From contig CAIIXF020000012.1 in NCBI GenBank assembly GCA_903813345.2, forward strand, positions 8,207,615 to 8,271,614: DNA of 64,000 nucleotides, read 5' to 3'. Below the pieces are notes generated by a model. That model saw only the letters and a list, made by a program, of their open reading frames with translations. It was not told the DNA's origin and searched no databases. This stretch comes from Owenia fusiformis (taxonomy: Eukaryota; Annelida; Polychaeta; Sabellida; Oweniidae). Positions 30,674 to 42,430 of the stretch are shown here, piece after piece. Made by a program: the position numbers and the translations under genes. Numbering within the stretch: the stretch's first letter is position 1; every line of letters starts with the position of its first letter.

Positions 30674-32240
30674 TGCCTAGGTCACATAGCCGCCGGGCGC
30701 CGGCCGATGAGTAGTCATCGGCCGATTTCTAAATCGACCGGGCGCCGGTGACTTTTTACCGATGTCTTGATCTAATCGTGAGTATGGTCACATTAGTACA
30801 GGCATCGCGCGGCGCCCGCAATCAATTGAATCTGAAAGACATCGCACGGGTATCGCAAGGCTATCCGCCGATGGCCGTACGGCACCCGCCAGGACATCGG
30901 TCGAGCTACAGGCCTCTAGATTTTTACTAAATTCTTGTATGACCCGGTATGACTGTTCCACATGGCGTGAATGCAAGATTTGAAAACAAAATACTTCGAT
31001 AGACAGGACTTCAAGGATAATAACGTTTTCATGCAATAAAAATCAGAAAGATCCTCTTTTGAGTAAATAGGTTCAATATTTAGAAAAAATCCTGACATGG
31101 GGTCCCTATTCATAATTTTTCAAAATTTTTTAGTATCATGGGTACTTCCATTGAAAGAAAACATATTGTTTTAAAAAAAACACTGCATTTATGCCCAGAA
31201 AGTACTCATGGTGAAAGATATGACCGTCTAAAATCACTTGTCGTACTGCACGTGGTCTTTTCATCAAAGTGAACCCTGACCTTAATTCATATTAGCTAAA
31301 TTCCATATTTCTGCATCTTTCTTTTGTCTGTTCTCGTAAAGAGAATTTGTTTGGTCATAAAATATATCTTCAAAGAAATTGGCGATTTTTTCTTCTATTT
31401 CAAGTGGAGTACCCTCTTCCCTAGACACATCTAAATCTTCATCATCCACCAGCTCACTTGCATTGTTATTGTCTTTTTCCACCTGTCTTCCCAAGGCCTT
31501 CCTGATATATGGCCCATTGGCCTTATCCCCTCTATCCTTAGCCTTTGGCATATTAACTGTAATTGAGACAGTGAACTTTCGTATTAAAATTGTGACCCTT
31601 GAAAATACTGTACTCACAAAAACATTCAGAAGATTTTTAAAATAAATGATTTGTAATGGTATATGCATGAGTGAATATACGCATAGAAATATATCACGCT
31701 ATTCAATGTGTATGACAGACATACACGATTAATGTCAATATAAGAACGACTAGATCAACCCAACGACCCAGCAATTCAAATGTGTGTCATTGTTTTACAA
31801 TACCTAATCGTTCCATTTATGTTTTATAAAAAATCTCTGACAGTGTGTAGTAATTATAATTCCTTACGTTATTATTTCTAAAACCGTTATATCACTTTAT
31901 AAGTAACCATTAATAAGATTTATCAACAAATCAGCACGCAAAATCCCAAGATGACCGTGCGATGCCACCGGGCGCCGTAAGATAATCGTACGATGACCGG
32001 ACGGGACACGGCCGGGTAGGTACCGATGAGTTTGGTTGAGAAAAAATCGCCAAGACATCGGCAACTTTTATCTCCGCGATAAAACTCTGCCGGCGCCCGT
32101 ACGATGTCTAAAAATCGGCCGATGAGTGGCGATCATCGCCCGGCGCCCGTACGATGCCCGGGCTCGCCGGCCGATTTTGAACAAAATACTCATCGGCCGG
32201 GCGCCGTAGTGAAAATCGGAGCCTATGTGACCAAGGCATA
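30674..32240. mobile_element. 1.57-kb TIR transposon with GC-rich arms
   Basis: The ends read ATGCCTAGGTCACATAG (left) and CTATGTGACCAAGGCAT (right). About 230-300 bp of each arm is GC-rich and packed with GGGCGCCGGCCGATGA-like and CCGATGTCTT-like motifs in both orientations. The interior is AT-rich and has one small ORF on the minus strand. Subterminal repeat clusters of this kind usually serve as transposase binding sites. The TSD and superfamily are unresolved. Confidence 0.8.
31282..31551 (-). CDS. 89-aa acidic ORF inside GC-armed transposon
   Basis: From ATG 31549-31551 the frame encodes MPKAKDRGDKANGPYIRKAL. A Glu/Asp-rich middle (ELVDDEDLDVSREEG) and EEKIANFFEDIFYDQT follow, then QKKDAEIWNLANMN. 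The frame is open 39 codons further upstream, but that part is low quality. The protein-like composition and position inside the TIRs suggest an element-encoded gene or its first exon. I do not recognise the family. Confidence 0.45.
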   Translation of the reverse strand: MPKAKDRGDKANGPYIRKALGRQVEKDNNNASELVDDEDLDVSREEGTPLEIEEKIANFFEDIFYDQTNSLYENRQKKDAEIWNLANMN

Positions 32241-32576
32241 ACTTCCGCATCAACTATTGGAATAAAAAGAAAATTGGAGAAAAATAAGAAAAAATGAAAG
32301 ACACTTTACAGCTTTCGAAAACAAATAGTAAAACGGAATTGAAGGTTTCTATTTTGTGCATACGGATTTATCTGAGATGCGTACACTCTAAAAACCTGAA
32401 ATGCCAAAACAACGCTTGTTTTAACACGTATTTGCAATAGATAATTAACATGTTTCTATGTTTATACTATATTGATTAACACGTTTTTACGTTTATCTCA
32501 GCGTTTATAAGGTATTGATCAATGCATTTATTAACATGTTTTTATCGCACCCTAAGGTGCTATATTGTAATCGGTT

Positions 32577-32935
32577 TGCCGGGCGGTTGGGCAGGGGGGG
32601 GGGCGTCCCGAATAATTTTGTCTACAGGTTTCCAGCCGAACCGTTTGAAGGATTCATTTGAAATATTCTCAGGGATGTTTTTACCTATGAACGTTTAGAA
32701 CTGATTAGTTTTGCGGCATTCTGGGTAAATGTTAAGGCCGCCATTTTTGATTTTCCGTCCTAAAATCTTGTCTGTCAAGGCTTGACTACAGGTTTCCAGC
32801 CAAACAGTTTGAGGGATTCATTTGAAATTCTCAGGGATGTTTCTACCTATGAAAGTTTATTACTCATTCGTTTTTCGGCATTTTGGGTAAATGTTAAGGT
32901 GGCCATTTTGGATTTTCCATCCCCAAAAGTGTATT
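32577..32935 (-). repeat. Two units of ~161-bp satellite plus G-rich tract
   Basis: The units begin near 32624 and 32783 (CTACAGGTTTCCAGCC, TTTGAGGGATTCATTTGAAA, GGGATGTTTCTACC). They match the array at 44340-45403 in reverse orientation, and the G-rich tract at 32577-32607 matches the C-rich end of that array. The block ends about 50 bp before the start of the duplicated gene segment. Confidence 0.85.
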
Positions 32936-32991
32936 CTGTTCAAGCGTGCGATTCTGTTCATCGTGTGGCTTATTATTATCTACGTGTGTAG

Positions 32992-33118
32992 CCAAAGCAG
33001 TGGATGGTGCTCAAGAGGACATACGAATACACAGCAGCACTCAGTGTACACGTAATGAAACAGTAAACTGTGACGAAGGAGTTCAAGTATTTATAGCAAT
33101 CATCCCTGCAATAGAAAG
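32992..33118 (+). CDS. Exon 7 duplicate
   Basis: The exon is 127 bp with acceptor GTGTAG and donor GTAACC intact. It reads as exon 7, except that the second Cys of the C.C pair is Arg (TQCTRNETVNC) and one Lys is Gln. Confidence 0.8.
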
Positions 33119-33300
33119 GTAACCACTAAGTTCAGAAGCAGAAATGATACATTGTTGTGATTGTGCTATATGATTGTACTATATGAACAGTTACCACTAC
33201 TGGGTTTTCGTAATCTACCAATGTATGTATGTATGTTTTGTCAAAGCCCTCATATGGTTCAAACGACTGACAATAATACCTAAAACACTGACTTTTATAG

Positions 33301-33433
33301 GTATTCCATGCACGACACCGACCGTGCTGATCCATGGGATGTATTCATATCACACATACGCAATACATCATTTGAAGGTAAATATGCCTGTGACGACACA
33401 ATAGGCATATTAGTGTCTACTTCAGATCAAAAG
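33301..33433 (+). CDS. Exon 8 duplicate
   Basis: The exon is 133 bp and the splice sites are intact. Five residue changes from exon 8 (Arg to His, Val to Ala, Ile to Val, Ile to Lys, Lys to Gln) leave the CDDTIGILVS core unchanged. Confidence 0.8.
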
Positions 33434-33518
33434 GTATGTTTGACAAGAGAGAAGCTTCCCAAAAGTTGTTATTAGTCAGTCAAACAATATTTTTAGACTA
33501 GACTAGGCCAGACTACAT

Positions 33519-33579
33519 TGGACTGGACTGGACTGGACTGGACTGGACTGGACTGGGCTGGGCTGGGCTGGACTGGACT
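33519..33579. repeat. Expanded (GGACT)n microsatellite
   Basis: About twelve GGACT/GGGCT units lie in the intron after exon 8'. The orthologous tract in copy 1 (17936-17961) has about five. The three consecutive GGGCT units look like a mutated unit that was then re-duplicated. Confidence 0.85.
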
Positions 33580-33750
33580 AAACTAGATTATGAAAATATT
33601 ATTAAATATACTATATTATATCATAATTACTATGTTATACTCTGCCTTATGCAATACCAAACAAGAATCTTGGTATGTGATAAAACGAATTTTATTTTAA
33701 AATCCGAAAATAGTTTCTCTCAATTGAACACATCTCTTGTATTTCCAAAG

Positions 33751-33887
33751 ATGCGCACATCAATAGGCGAGAGTTTGAAAACAACTTTCACAGGGGAGTT
33801 GTTGACCTGTATCAATACACTTGCAGAACCACTGGTCAAAAAAGATAGATATAGCGAAGCTATTCTCCAGGTTCTTGCTGCATACAG
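33751..33887 (+). CDS. Exon 9 duplicate
   Basis: The exon is 137 bp and the splice sites are intact. Changes are Cys to Arg at the second residue, Gly to Ser, Arg to Lys and Leu to Val. The intron after it is short (215 bp) and shows the empty site of the 2.86-kb transposon found in copy 1. Confidence 0.8.
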
Positions 33888-34102
33888 GTGAGAGGATATA
33901 TGCTTAAATGTTTAATTTACGAATATCGGAAAGAACGAAGTTTTGTTGAACTAGAAATAAGAAGGTTTCTCCGAATAATCATAGCAGGTCTGTAAATATG
34001 AAACAGTGTATGTTTTGTACAGTTGACGTTTTCTGCTATTTTATATAACGATATACAGTATTCTTACTTGTTATCATATTGATATTTACTTTGTATTTAA
34101 AG

Positions 34103-34313
34103 GGATGTTCTGATCAGCTCCAATTATTCATGCGTGGTAAACACAATGACCACTGCTAGCGACATCTTTCAATCCCAACGAATGAACATTTTTACATCGT
34201 GGTATATCGCAGCTGCTGCATCCCTTGGAGGACTTATTGTTTTACTGACAATTGTTGGAATATGTATACGATATAACCGACAATGTAGAACTATAAAGGA
34301 AACACATTTTTCA
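34103..34313 (+). CDS. Exon 10 duplicate: transmembrane helix
   Basis: The exon is 211 bp and the splice sites are intact. The membrane helix and stop-transfer residues are identical to copy 1. All four residue changes (Glu to Val, two Pro to Thr, Phe to Ser) are in the stalk. Confidence 0.82.
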
Positions 34314-35096
34314 GTAAGTATACACTACAATACACTCTTACAACACTAAAACATACATATACTAGGTAGGTTGGTGCCCTCTCTGTCCTTTACTTCCTGC
34401 GTGATAACATCTTGAAAGAGCTCCCCCTCTCTTACTAACGGGTAATGCTATGAAAGGCACAATTAACATTTTGATTCCTCGTTCTATATATCCACGTCTC
34501 TTGCTTATTTCTGATTTCAGATACATACGCAATCGGTCCTTACTCTTCATTAACTGAACACATATCCGACTATATAGTAATTACACTACATTATATATTG
34601 TCAATTCTTCACCATGTAATAGTATTGGAATGACTTCAGTTTGACTGAAGTGTTATGTGGTTTTGTGGCCTTCATTGAGAGTACTTGAAACTTCTTTTCA
34701 CGTGGTTTGATATAGATGGGGTTTTCCTTATGACTGGTCTTAGATGTGTTGACCCTTTCTTGCTGTTTTCTGTTACATTTTTTGTTATTTTTCCTTTGTC
34801 ACATGTGCATATATATACTTGCATACAGGGTGTTCCAAAAGTAACAGGACTGGTGCTGGTATTTTGTCAATTTTGAACCCATCGTCTTCAAAATCTTACA
34901 TAATGTACTTTGAAGTATTGCAACTAAAATTGTAAAGTTTCAGAACATACTAACATGACATCCCTATTCCTGGAAATGTGATATCTAACATTTTTGTATT
35001 ACCGAAGAAAGTATCTAATTCACCTATTATACACTATATGAAATAGAGAATATTGCTTTGTTATAAGCAGTGTCTATTTGTAAGAATCTCTTGTAA

Positions 35097-38000
35097 TGTG
35101 CAGTAATCAGCAAATATACTCAGCACATATAAACAGAGACAGTACAGAGACAATACTCGCTGCATATATGGAACACTCTGTATATTCAAGTATTGCTCCT
35201 CTTTATTTGTAGAACAGCACAAATAAGCACTGATTATACGTGGAGTTAAGAATACTCAAATATATGCAAACGCAATACTCTGTAAGTGTGCAATATAGTC
35301 ACACATTATAATTGCCTCTTTCTGACTATATTAAGCTATTTCTAAGTTGCTCTGCTCATTTTATAACTGAGCATACAAATAAATAACGGACTATTTGTGC
35401 GTCTTTTTCTATTAACCATGATAAAACAACACAACTAAAGAATGTAAGTACCGTAGTTCTTTATGAATATGACTTTACCTGTGTATAATAAGCGACTACA
35501 GGATGGATTTCGAAATAATCTATTTTTACTATAATTGTGATTTTTCGACACCTTTTAAGTCACACCGGAAAAGAGAGATCTTCCTTGCAGTTATGAATAA
35601 GTTGCTGATAAAGAATACTTGTGCAAACCCATGTTTTTAATGGAGATCGCCCCCCCCCCCGACGGAAAGCTGGCTTCACCGCTGAACTTGTTATTAAATT
35701 ATTAAATCATGGATTATGCATAGCAATTCAATTGTTTACTTTTTCAAATCGCTGCTTTGTTTTCCATTCCCCATGATCAAAGAAAATGGTAGTCTAGACT
35801 CTTTTGGTCATGTTTTCGATTGCATTTAAAATCTGCACATCAATTCAGAACCATAAAATATAAATCACTGGAGCGACGTCCAACATCTTTTAATCCGCTT
35901 AATTAGTGATTCTTGCCTTTGAATTAAACCCCATGTTAAATTCCTCCCGGTAAAGCCGGTATTTAGAAAAAAATATAACAGGTAATGGAATCGAAAGAAG
36001 ATTAAATCATTTTATAGTGTTTATGTTTCAATCAGCGTTGATTTCATTGTCTTATAAAACTCATTTACAGGAGTTTTGTATTCCCGATGCACTTGGTCAT
36101 AGTTTGCCCGGGATAGTTTGTTTATAATAAATTGATTTAAGTTTAAATAGAAAAGAAAGATAGTATTCTAATTTGAATTTTAGGAACTGGGTTTCAAAAA
36201 CCGGCTTCTTAACTTCAGTTTGAAACTGGCTTTTAATAACCCTGCTTTTTGAGAACTATAGATTGCAAATGCGGTTGCCTCCGTGTACTTTTCAATGTTT
36301 CGGTGCAGTTTTGTGAATCAAAATATCATTTTTTGATAACTTGATAATATGAGAATGAAGAGACAAAACCTGATCAGAGATACCCTTGTTTCTATTTTGA
36401 ATTGGACCTTGCTTTGTTTTCCATTCCCAAATACATTCACAAAACTTTAATCCTTAATTATTCAATTCTTGCAAATGAGTTTAGTTCTCACTGATATTAA
36501 TCCGTTTGATATAGTTAAATGGATTAATTTCTATAGCCAGTTTTTCTAAATCCCCGTGCTACATTGTATAATTAAATTTCTTTTAAATTCAGAAATTAAC
36601 CGATTATCTCTGAAGGAATGCAAAAGGTAGTTCAACATTTTAAGGATACAACTGAACAAGGTGGGCATGGATACCGGGAGGGGGGACTTTAGCTACATTA
36701 TTATCAGATGTTTGGATTGTTCACTTCTAAGGATGTTATTTTAGCGAGTAATGCAATCAGACGGCTTGTGCACAATGGTGTTACCTATAATTAGTTCTGG
36801 GATGATTTTTAAATCCATGGGAAAGTAATATCTGAGATCAAGGCATTTGTTGAAATAAAATATTGAGAATTTTAATACCAATTATATTTTTAATAATTTC
36901 ATTTAGCGTATTTGATGTGAGTTTATCTTCTGCTTCCTCTAGCATCTGGGTTCCTAGTAAATTATGATCCCGGGATTATGATGTAAAGTAAAAAAGGGTT
37001 TTGACTTGTAATACTAAATGTACGTGTACTTTGTCGAAATCTCTATCCCCGATTAAAGCTGTAATTATCGCAAAATAATAAACAATTGTATCAACATATT
37101 GAAAACTCAGTATTACATGTCAAATGACAGCTCTTATTATGTGAAAATGTGAGTAAAATACACTACATCTGCAAACACATGTATGCAATCGCATTCAAAC
37201 CTGATTGATTTAAATTGATTGAATGTCTAAAAAAGAGCTTTAATAATATGTTTTACTTAAATCATGGTGAATGGCTTTCGAAACATTTGATTGCAACCCA
37301 TATTTCAGTCTGGAACAAAATACTCAATCAGCGGCCGATGAATCTCGGCAAATGTGACCCAGACATAAGGGAGGAAAATACATTTGACCCAATAACCCCC
37401 TGCTGAATCCCCATATAGATAATATACACCAAGGCCTACACAAATATAAAATAAGTGTCCGAACAAATGTTTTACAACTAGATAAACCATTTATCTGATT
37501 AAATTATGTCTATCAATCTCTTGATTGCAGATTATTAAAGAGATACATGTATTATGTCGGGAGGGGGTCAAGGATCTTGACGCAAGATTAATACAATTCT
37601 TAAATCATCAGAATGTCATTCAGATTTACTATGAATAAGCTTGTTATTTGAATTAAAACTGAATACATCAAAAAGTGAATTATTAGTTTGTATTTTGAAT
37701 GCTAAGAATGAAAAGGTAATTCTATACAAATCACAAATACCATTCAAAACAATTCCTGGTTTCAACTATCAAGGTGCTTCTCCAAACATCCGGCCCCTAT
37801 GTGCAATTGTGTCAGGTAATTAGTAATTGTTTATGTTTAGATTACTTATTAGAGATGTCAAATCATTGGTTCATCAAAACAGCATTATGACTGTTCAATA
37901 GCAGCAAAATGTCGCAGAATTTAGTATTTTATGTTTTAACAATATATTTTGTTATTGAATAACTAAAAATGAGGGGGTGGATATTGAGCAAACTGCATGT

Positions 38001-39800
38001 CTCCGAGCTATGATGCGCAAGTAATAATCGTACGTGACACGCACACAGGTGGTTGACAGGGAAACATTAAGCTTGCCAAATGGCCAATGTCTGTTGAGTA
38101 GTAAATAATCATAAAGCCATACTGTGAGAATGTCTACACATTGGCGCAATCATGGGCTTTTGATTAGAAGCCCATGTGGCAATTTAGCCAGTCAGCCATT
38201 TGCTCCACGCCAGACCCAGGAACACGACGAAGCCTCTCGTAAGTTAAACTTTAGCTTGCTTTTTATTTCCCTTAATGGATAGATGATTGAGTTTGATAAT
38301 GAAAAAAAAACACAATAAAGACACCTGGCAAATTGTTGTAAACATAAGATTTGGCATTGATCTTGATAATTTAATAAATTGATTGTCTTGGAAGGTCCAT
38401 GATACTGTATGGCTGAACAGTATGCTATAAACTAATGTCTTTGTATCATTGAATAAAATACACAGCAGTGTCTTTGTATCTTCAGAGGAGTGTCTTCAGA
38501 GCAGTGTCTTTGTGTGCAGTGTCAAATTTCCCGCAAAATAGAATTCATGTGATAGCTGAATTTACATAGATATTGAGAAACGTGTAGAAGACACTAGGAT
38601 GAAGAAGAAAGGAGTTTGAATGGAGAAAGCAGAATTCGATATCGTACGAGAATTTGCTACCGGAAGACAGGCCATATCTTGCTACAAAAAACACAGTTTT
38701 CAAGATTGGGCAATATGCGTACATTGATTTGGAGCATTAGTTCGCACCATTTTAAAGATAGAAATATAATGTTACATCATGTACAATTCAATGTAAATAT
38801 ATTCATTTAGCAGTATACAGGTTTGGCCAAAACATAATGAGTAAATCCATTTAAAAGTAAAATCATTATTAGGCTTATCATTCGAGAGAGAATATAATTT
38901 TCAATGATTTGAAATAGGCATTCATATTTTTGCCTACAATAATTATGTATCATTTAAAGGAAGAAATATAATTACAGTGCAATGTAAATATGTCTATATA
39001 TGTATCAAGCGATATGAAAGGTGGATCAAAACATTGCCATCTTCAAGCGATATTATTTCACGGGGCTAATAAGTTGTAACAATGATTTTCTCCCTATATC
39101 ATGACATGTATACTATTTGAAGTTATTACTTATAGAGGTCGTCTCATTGGCCTACTCTGTACATAGAAATCTAAAGAAATTTAAAATAAATTATAATAAA
39201 AACGTAAAAGCTGTTTATGTGCAATTTTTTCAAATCTCTTACCCCAAAAAACAAGTACAGTAAACCAAACCTATAGCTACAACACTCAAATGCTCATAAA
39301 TATGAATTTACATTAACAGATGTTTATGCCAAATTAGCGTCTACCAGTCCTCCTAAATAAGCAAGAATATGTCAAATATACCGATCTTGACTCTATATAT
39401 GCTAATGTAGTTAGTTTATATTCTTGTGTATGTCTCAATATACTCACATGCTGCATATTACTTATCTCAAAATATGCAGAAATACTCATGAAAATTGGCA
39501 TATATGCAGATCATATGCAAATATAATCAGTTTTAATTTTTATATATATCTAGTATACTCAACTGCTTATATTTGTCTATCCCAAATAAGCAGGTATATG
39601 CAGTTTCAGCGCTGCATATAATCACAAGTAAACAGCAAATATGCAAAGTATGTCTGAATATAAGCAAATATACTCAGTGACAGTACCCGTATATGCAGTC
39701 AGTCAGTATTCTCCGTAGATGTTTGTTATATGCAGCTGCATATATGTGTGTTCCATATATGCAGTTATTGTCTGCGTTCTGTCAGTGATGATTACTGGTT
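35097..39800. repeat. Nested AT-rich insert with CTGCATAT arms
   Basis: The 17-mer CTGCATATATGGAACAC at 35160-35176 returns inverted at 39748-39764, with weaker inverted similarity around it. The right arm (39400-39770) is crowded with ATATGCAG and AATATACTC motifs and the left arm (35100-35300) has a few. Between them are a C-tract (35651-35660), a scrap of the 26-27 kb repeat near 36490, and short frames without known motifs (for example 37641-37823 and 38616-38810). I read this as one or more elements nested in the mariner. The ends are uncertain. Confidence 0.5.
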
Positions 39801-40008
39801 ATAACATGCAATTTGAAGCAAATAACCACTAGAATTGCTCGTTATTTGCAAGCAATATTCGTTATTTTATACAGTGATAATAGAACATTTCTTTTTTATT
39901 TTATTAGTTGCTTTGTTGTAAAGATGTTGCGATACAACTCAGATTCAAGTATGATTTCATAATGATAATAATATTTATTCAATTTCTTGGAATATCACTA
40001 TGTGTAAC

Positions 40009-40345
40009 AGTTTGAACAACTCAAGGTTGAGTTTTTGAAAAGACCCAATTTGAAGCCAGTCATCCACCTTGATAGTGCGCCTGCCTGCAGGTCAGCATTA
40101 AAGACCATGCAACTATAGAGGAGCTAGGTCTTGAGGTCTCAAACCATGTACCATACTCTTCTGATCATGCAATATCTAATTTTTACTAATATTGAGAACG
40201 GAATGCTAAACAGTGCTGTAAGACCTTTAAAGATGAGAATGACCTTCTCCAAATTGTCCAATCGACCCTGCGTGACATTTCCTCAAATGGGTTCACTCAT
40301 GTGTTTGGGACATGGATACAGAGTACTACTCTTGTATTGACCAAA
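40009..40345 (+). pseudogene. Decayed mariner transposase, C-terminal part
   Basis: Translated pieces in shifting frames read KPVIHLDSAPAC (block of the second catalytic Asp), then EVSNHVPYSSDHAISNFY (from the PYSPDLAPSDY block) and LRDISSNGFTHVFGTW (C-terminal block). At least one frameshift and an in-frame stop separate them. The N-terminal half is not found nearby. The order and strand agree with the mariner ends at 34826 and 40700. Confidence 0.8.
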
Positions 40346-40805
40346 GAAGAGCCTATTTTTCAAAGTAGAGGATACATAGGAATATCAAATGATGTAAAAC
40401 AAATGTAAAACCCAGTACCCACCAGTTGTTGCATTTCAACTTTGATTTGGCATGTACAAAATGATATGGGATGTGCAAAATGCTTAATGTCTCTGTAACT
40501 TTTTGCGTGGAATGTTGCCCCGGGTATTGCGATATCATGTTACTATAGCAACCATAACTCAACCCGAGTTTCATATATTTTGTCGAAACTTTGCAGTCTT
40601 AGTAACGATACATGAAAGTACATTATGTAAAATTTGGAAGACAATTGGTGCATATTTAACAAAATGCAAGCACCAGTCCTGTTACTTTTGGAACACCCTG
40701 TATACAATCCCTTGTGATATTAATCACAAACGATACGTTAATAATAGTAAATAACGTTTTTTGTTTTTTATTTATTTTGATAATGCAGATTCACATCAAT
40801 TTTAG

Positions 40806-41063
40806 GGGTATGTCGCCGCAAAATATAAATCACCGGCAGCAGCCGCAAAATCAAGTGCTTCGTGTGAACAAAATATAGAGGCCCCTGTCATCTCTGTATG
40901 CCAAGCGAATAACCACATCGAAATTGAAGAGGATAGCCGGCTTGAAGGGAATCGTGCAATCAATGAAGTTTGCAATGAAAAGATGTCAGTCGAAGCGGTA
41001 GTATCGATTGAACTTAGAGAAACAGAAAGTAATGAACTACAGAATGGAGACATTGTTGTTTGA
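40806..41063 (+). CDS. Exon 11 duplicate: tail and stop
   Basis: The exon is 258 bp with the ATTTTAG acceptor intact and the same TGA. There are three residue changes and five silent ones against copy 1. It is separated from exon 10' by a 6.5-kb intron, enlarged by the mariner-ended composite. Confidence 0.82.
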   Translation, partial: GYVAAKYKSPAAAAKSSASCEQNIEAPVISVCQANNHIEIEEDSRLEGNRAINEVCNEKMSVEAVVSIELRETESNELQNGDIVV

Positions 41064-41452
41064 ATACCACTTGGTCGATTTTTGAATAGCAATAGAATAG
41101 TGGTACTTCCGTGTCTTGCATGTAGGAGTCCGTCCAAGAAATCGGAAACGTTTGTCTAACTACGACCCTACTGTGCCTACCACTAGACTATAATAGAATT
41201 TCCGTAATGTGAAGTGTGGCTTTGTGTGTCACATAATGGGAATGAATAATGTTATCTGAGGCTTATATTTATTTATTCATTTATTTATTTGCCATTTGCA
41301 TACACATAAGACTTTTAAAATATTGTGAACTGACCAGATACTTTGGCCAAAGGTAATGCACTGCAACTGAAATATTGTTGAATACATCATATATCATACT
41401 TGACTTGGAAAGTAGGAGTTCCTATTGCATATGCATGATCCATGTGCAAATA
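41064..41452. other. Duplicated 3' flank of copy 2
   Basis: This matches 22449-24055 after removing the MITE and mariner of copy 1. The last shared block is GCATGATCCATGTGCAAATAT, ending near 24056 and 41451. This fixes the 3' end of the segmental duplication. Confidence 0.85.
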
Positions 41453-42346
41453 TTTCTCCTTACCCGGAGACCATTTTAACAAGTCTCAAGTAAGTTGATT
41501 CAATACTGTATATATATTCTAAAATATAAAAAAGTTGTACAATAAAAAAGGAAAAGCTAAGTACAATTTATTGCTCTGTTGTTCAATTTTTGTCAACCGA
41601 CTTCAAGGTCAATTTTGGGTCTTGTAATCACATCAATTTGGTTGATTGGGCAGGATATGGTTATCTTAAATATGTCATCCATCGAGATGAGAGTACAAAA
41701 ATACTTCAAGAGAACGGAAAAACGGAACAATGATTAAGATGATCGATCAAAAACAATTCTTCTAATTTTGTTCAGATATACGATGGGCCACAAAGCAAAC
41801 TCTTGGTTGGAAATTGCAATTGATATTCCATTGATCTAGAAGACTAACAATTTAATAAGCCAGACAAATATTTTATACAATGCGTCACAAATGACACAAC
41901 ATTATTGTATTTGCATATGAGAAGTAAGTGTTTCATTAATTACATGCTAACATGGCTACTTATTTCAAATCTGCATGTCAATCGACTGAACTTTAAAATG
42001 GGTACGATATACATGACGATAGGTCAGTCGTTGAGAGTATTGTCCAAAATAATGATGAAATCAGAGACGTTGAATCTGGACAATCAGACATTCGGTAGTT
42101 TCAAAATCTACCATGCGATTTACATCTGGTTTGATTTATCAGAAACTAAATAAAGTATATGAGGATTAGGTGCGAATTCAATCAGAATTGACAATTATTT
42201 CTAATATTATTATTGCAAAGTGTGTGCTCTGTGGCCCAAACGGACCCCAAAAACAAATTAAGCAATTATTGGTATTGTGATGATTCATTCCATGCCTTGT
42301 TTTTGGTCCTATAAATATAGGGTTGGGAATATAAAATTGAGACCCT
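41453..42346. other. AT-rich stretch, nothing recognised
   Basis: The frame 41905-42153 (82 codons) has no motif and chance-like composition. No other feature. Confidence 0.5.
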
Positions 42347-42430
42347 GTGGATATATACCCTGCGTGCAGAGTCTAGTTAAACTACATTTTAAGAAGTGAA
42401 GTCAAACGAATGCAAAGGGTAGTGGATATA
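42347..42430. mobile_element. 66-bp deletion derivative of the TACCCT MITE, 9-bp TSD
   Basis: Positions 42356-42421 join the first 30 bp and last 35 bp of the 16297-16674 element. The ends are TACCCTGCGTGCAGAGTC and ACGAATGCAAAGGGTA. The nonamer GTGGATATA flanks it (42347-42355 and 42422-42430). It has lost the promoter-like core. Confidence 0.9.

Larger units (their letters stand above)
34824..40702. mobile_element. 5.9-kb mariner-ended composite in copy 2, TA TSD, verified empty site
   Basis: The element 34826-40700 starts CAGGGTGTTCCAAAAGTAAC and ends in the exact complement. TA lies on both sides (34824-34825 and 40701-40702). The inverted repeats stay recognisable for about 130 bp. Copy 1 has the uninterrupted sequence at the same place (about 22078-22090). 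A decayed mariner transposase lies near the right end. Mariners are normally 1.3-2 kb, so the extra 4 kb is probably nested insertions (see 35097-39800). Confidence 0.9.
32992..41063 (+). pseudogene. Duplicated 3' half of the two-TPM gene, intact exons
   Basis: Five exons (32992-33118, 33301-33433, 33751-33887, 34103-34313 and 40806-41063) match exons 7-11 of the upstream gene in length, phase and splice sites. By eye there are 35 base differences in 866 bp (about 96 percent identity). No stop or frameshift is present; 18 codons change the residue and 15 are silent. The signal peptide, TPM1 and the start of TPM2 are absent, and homology begins about 15 bp before the first exon. It may be a young truncated pseudogene. 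Alternatively it may be a second set of 3' exons reached from exon 6 (17088), whose exit phase 1 fits. Two domain cysteines of copy 1 are Arg here. Confidence 0.85.
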
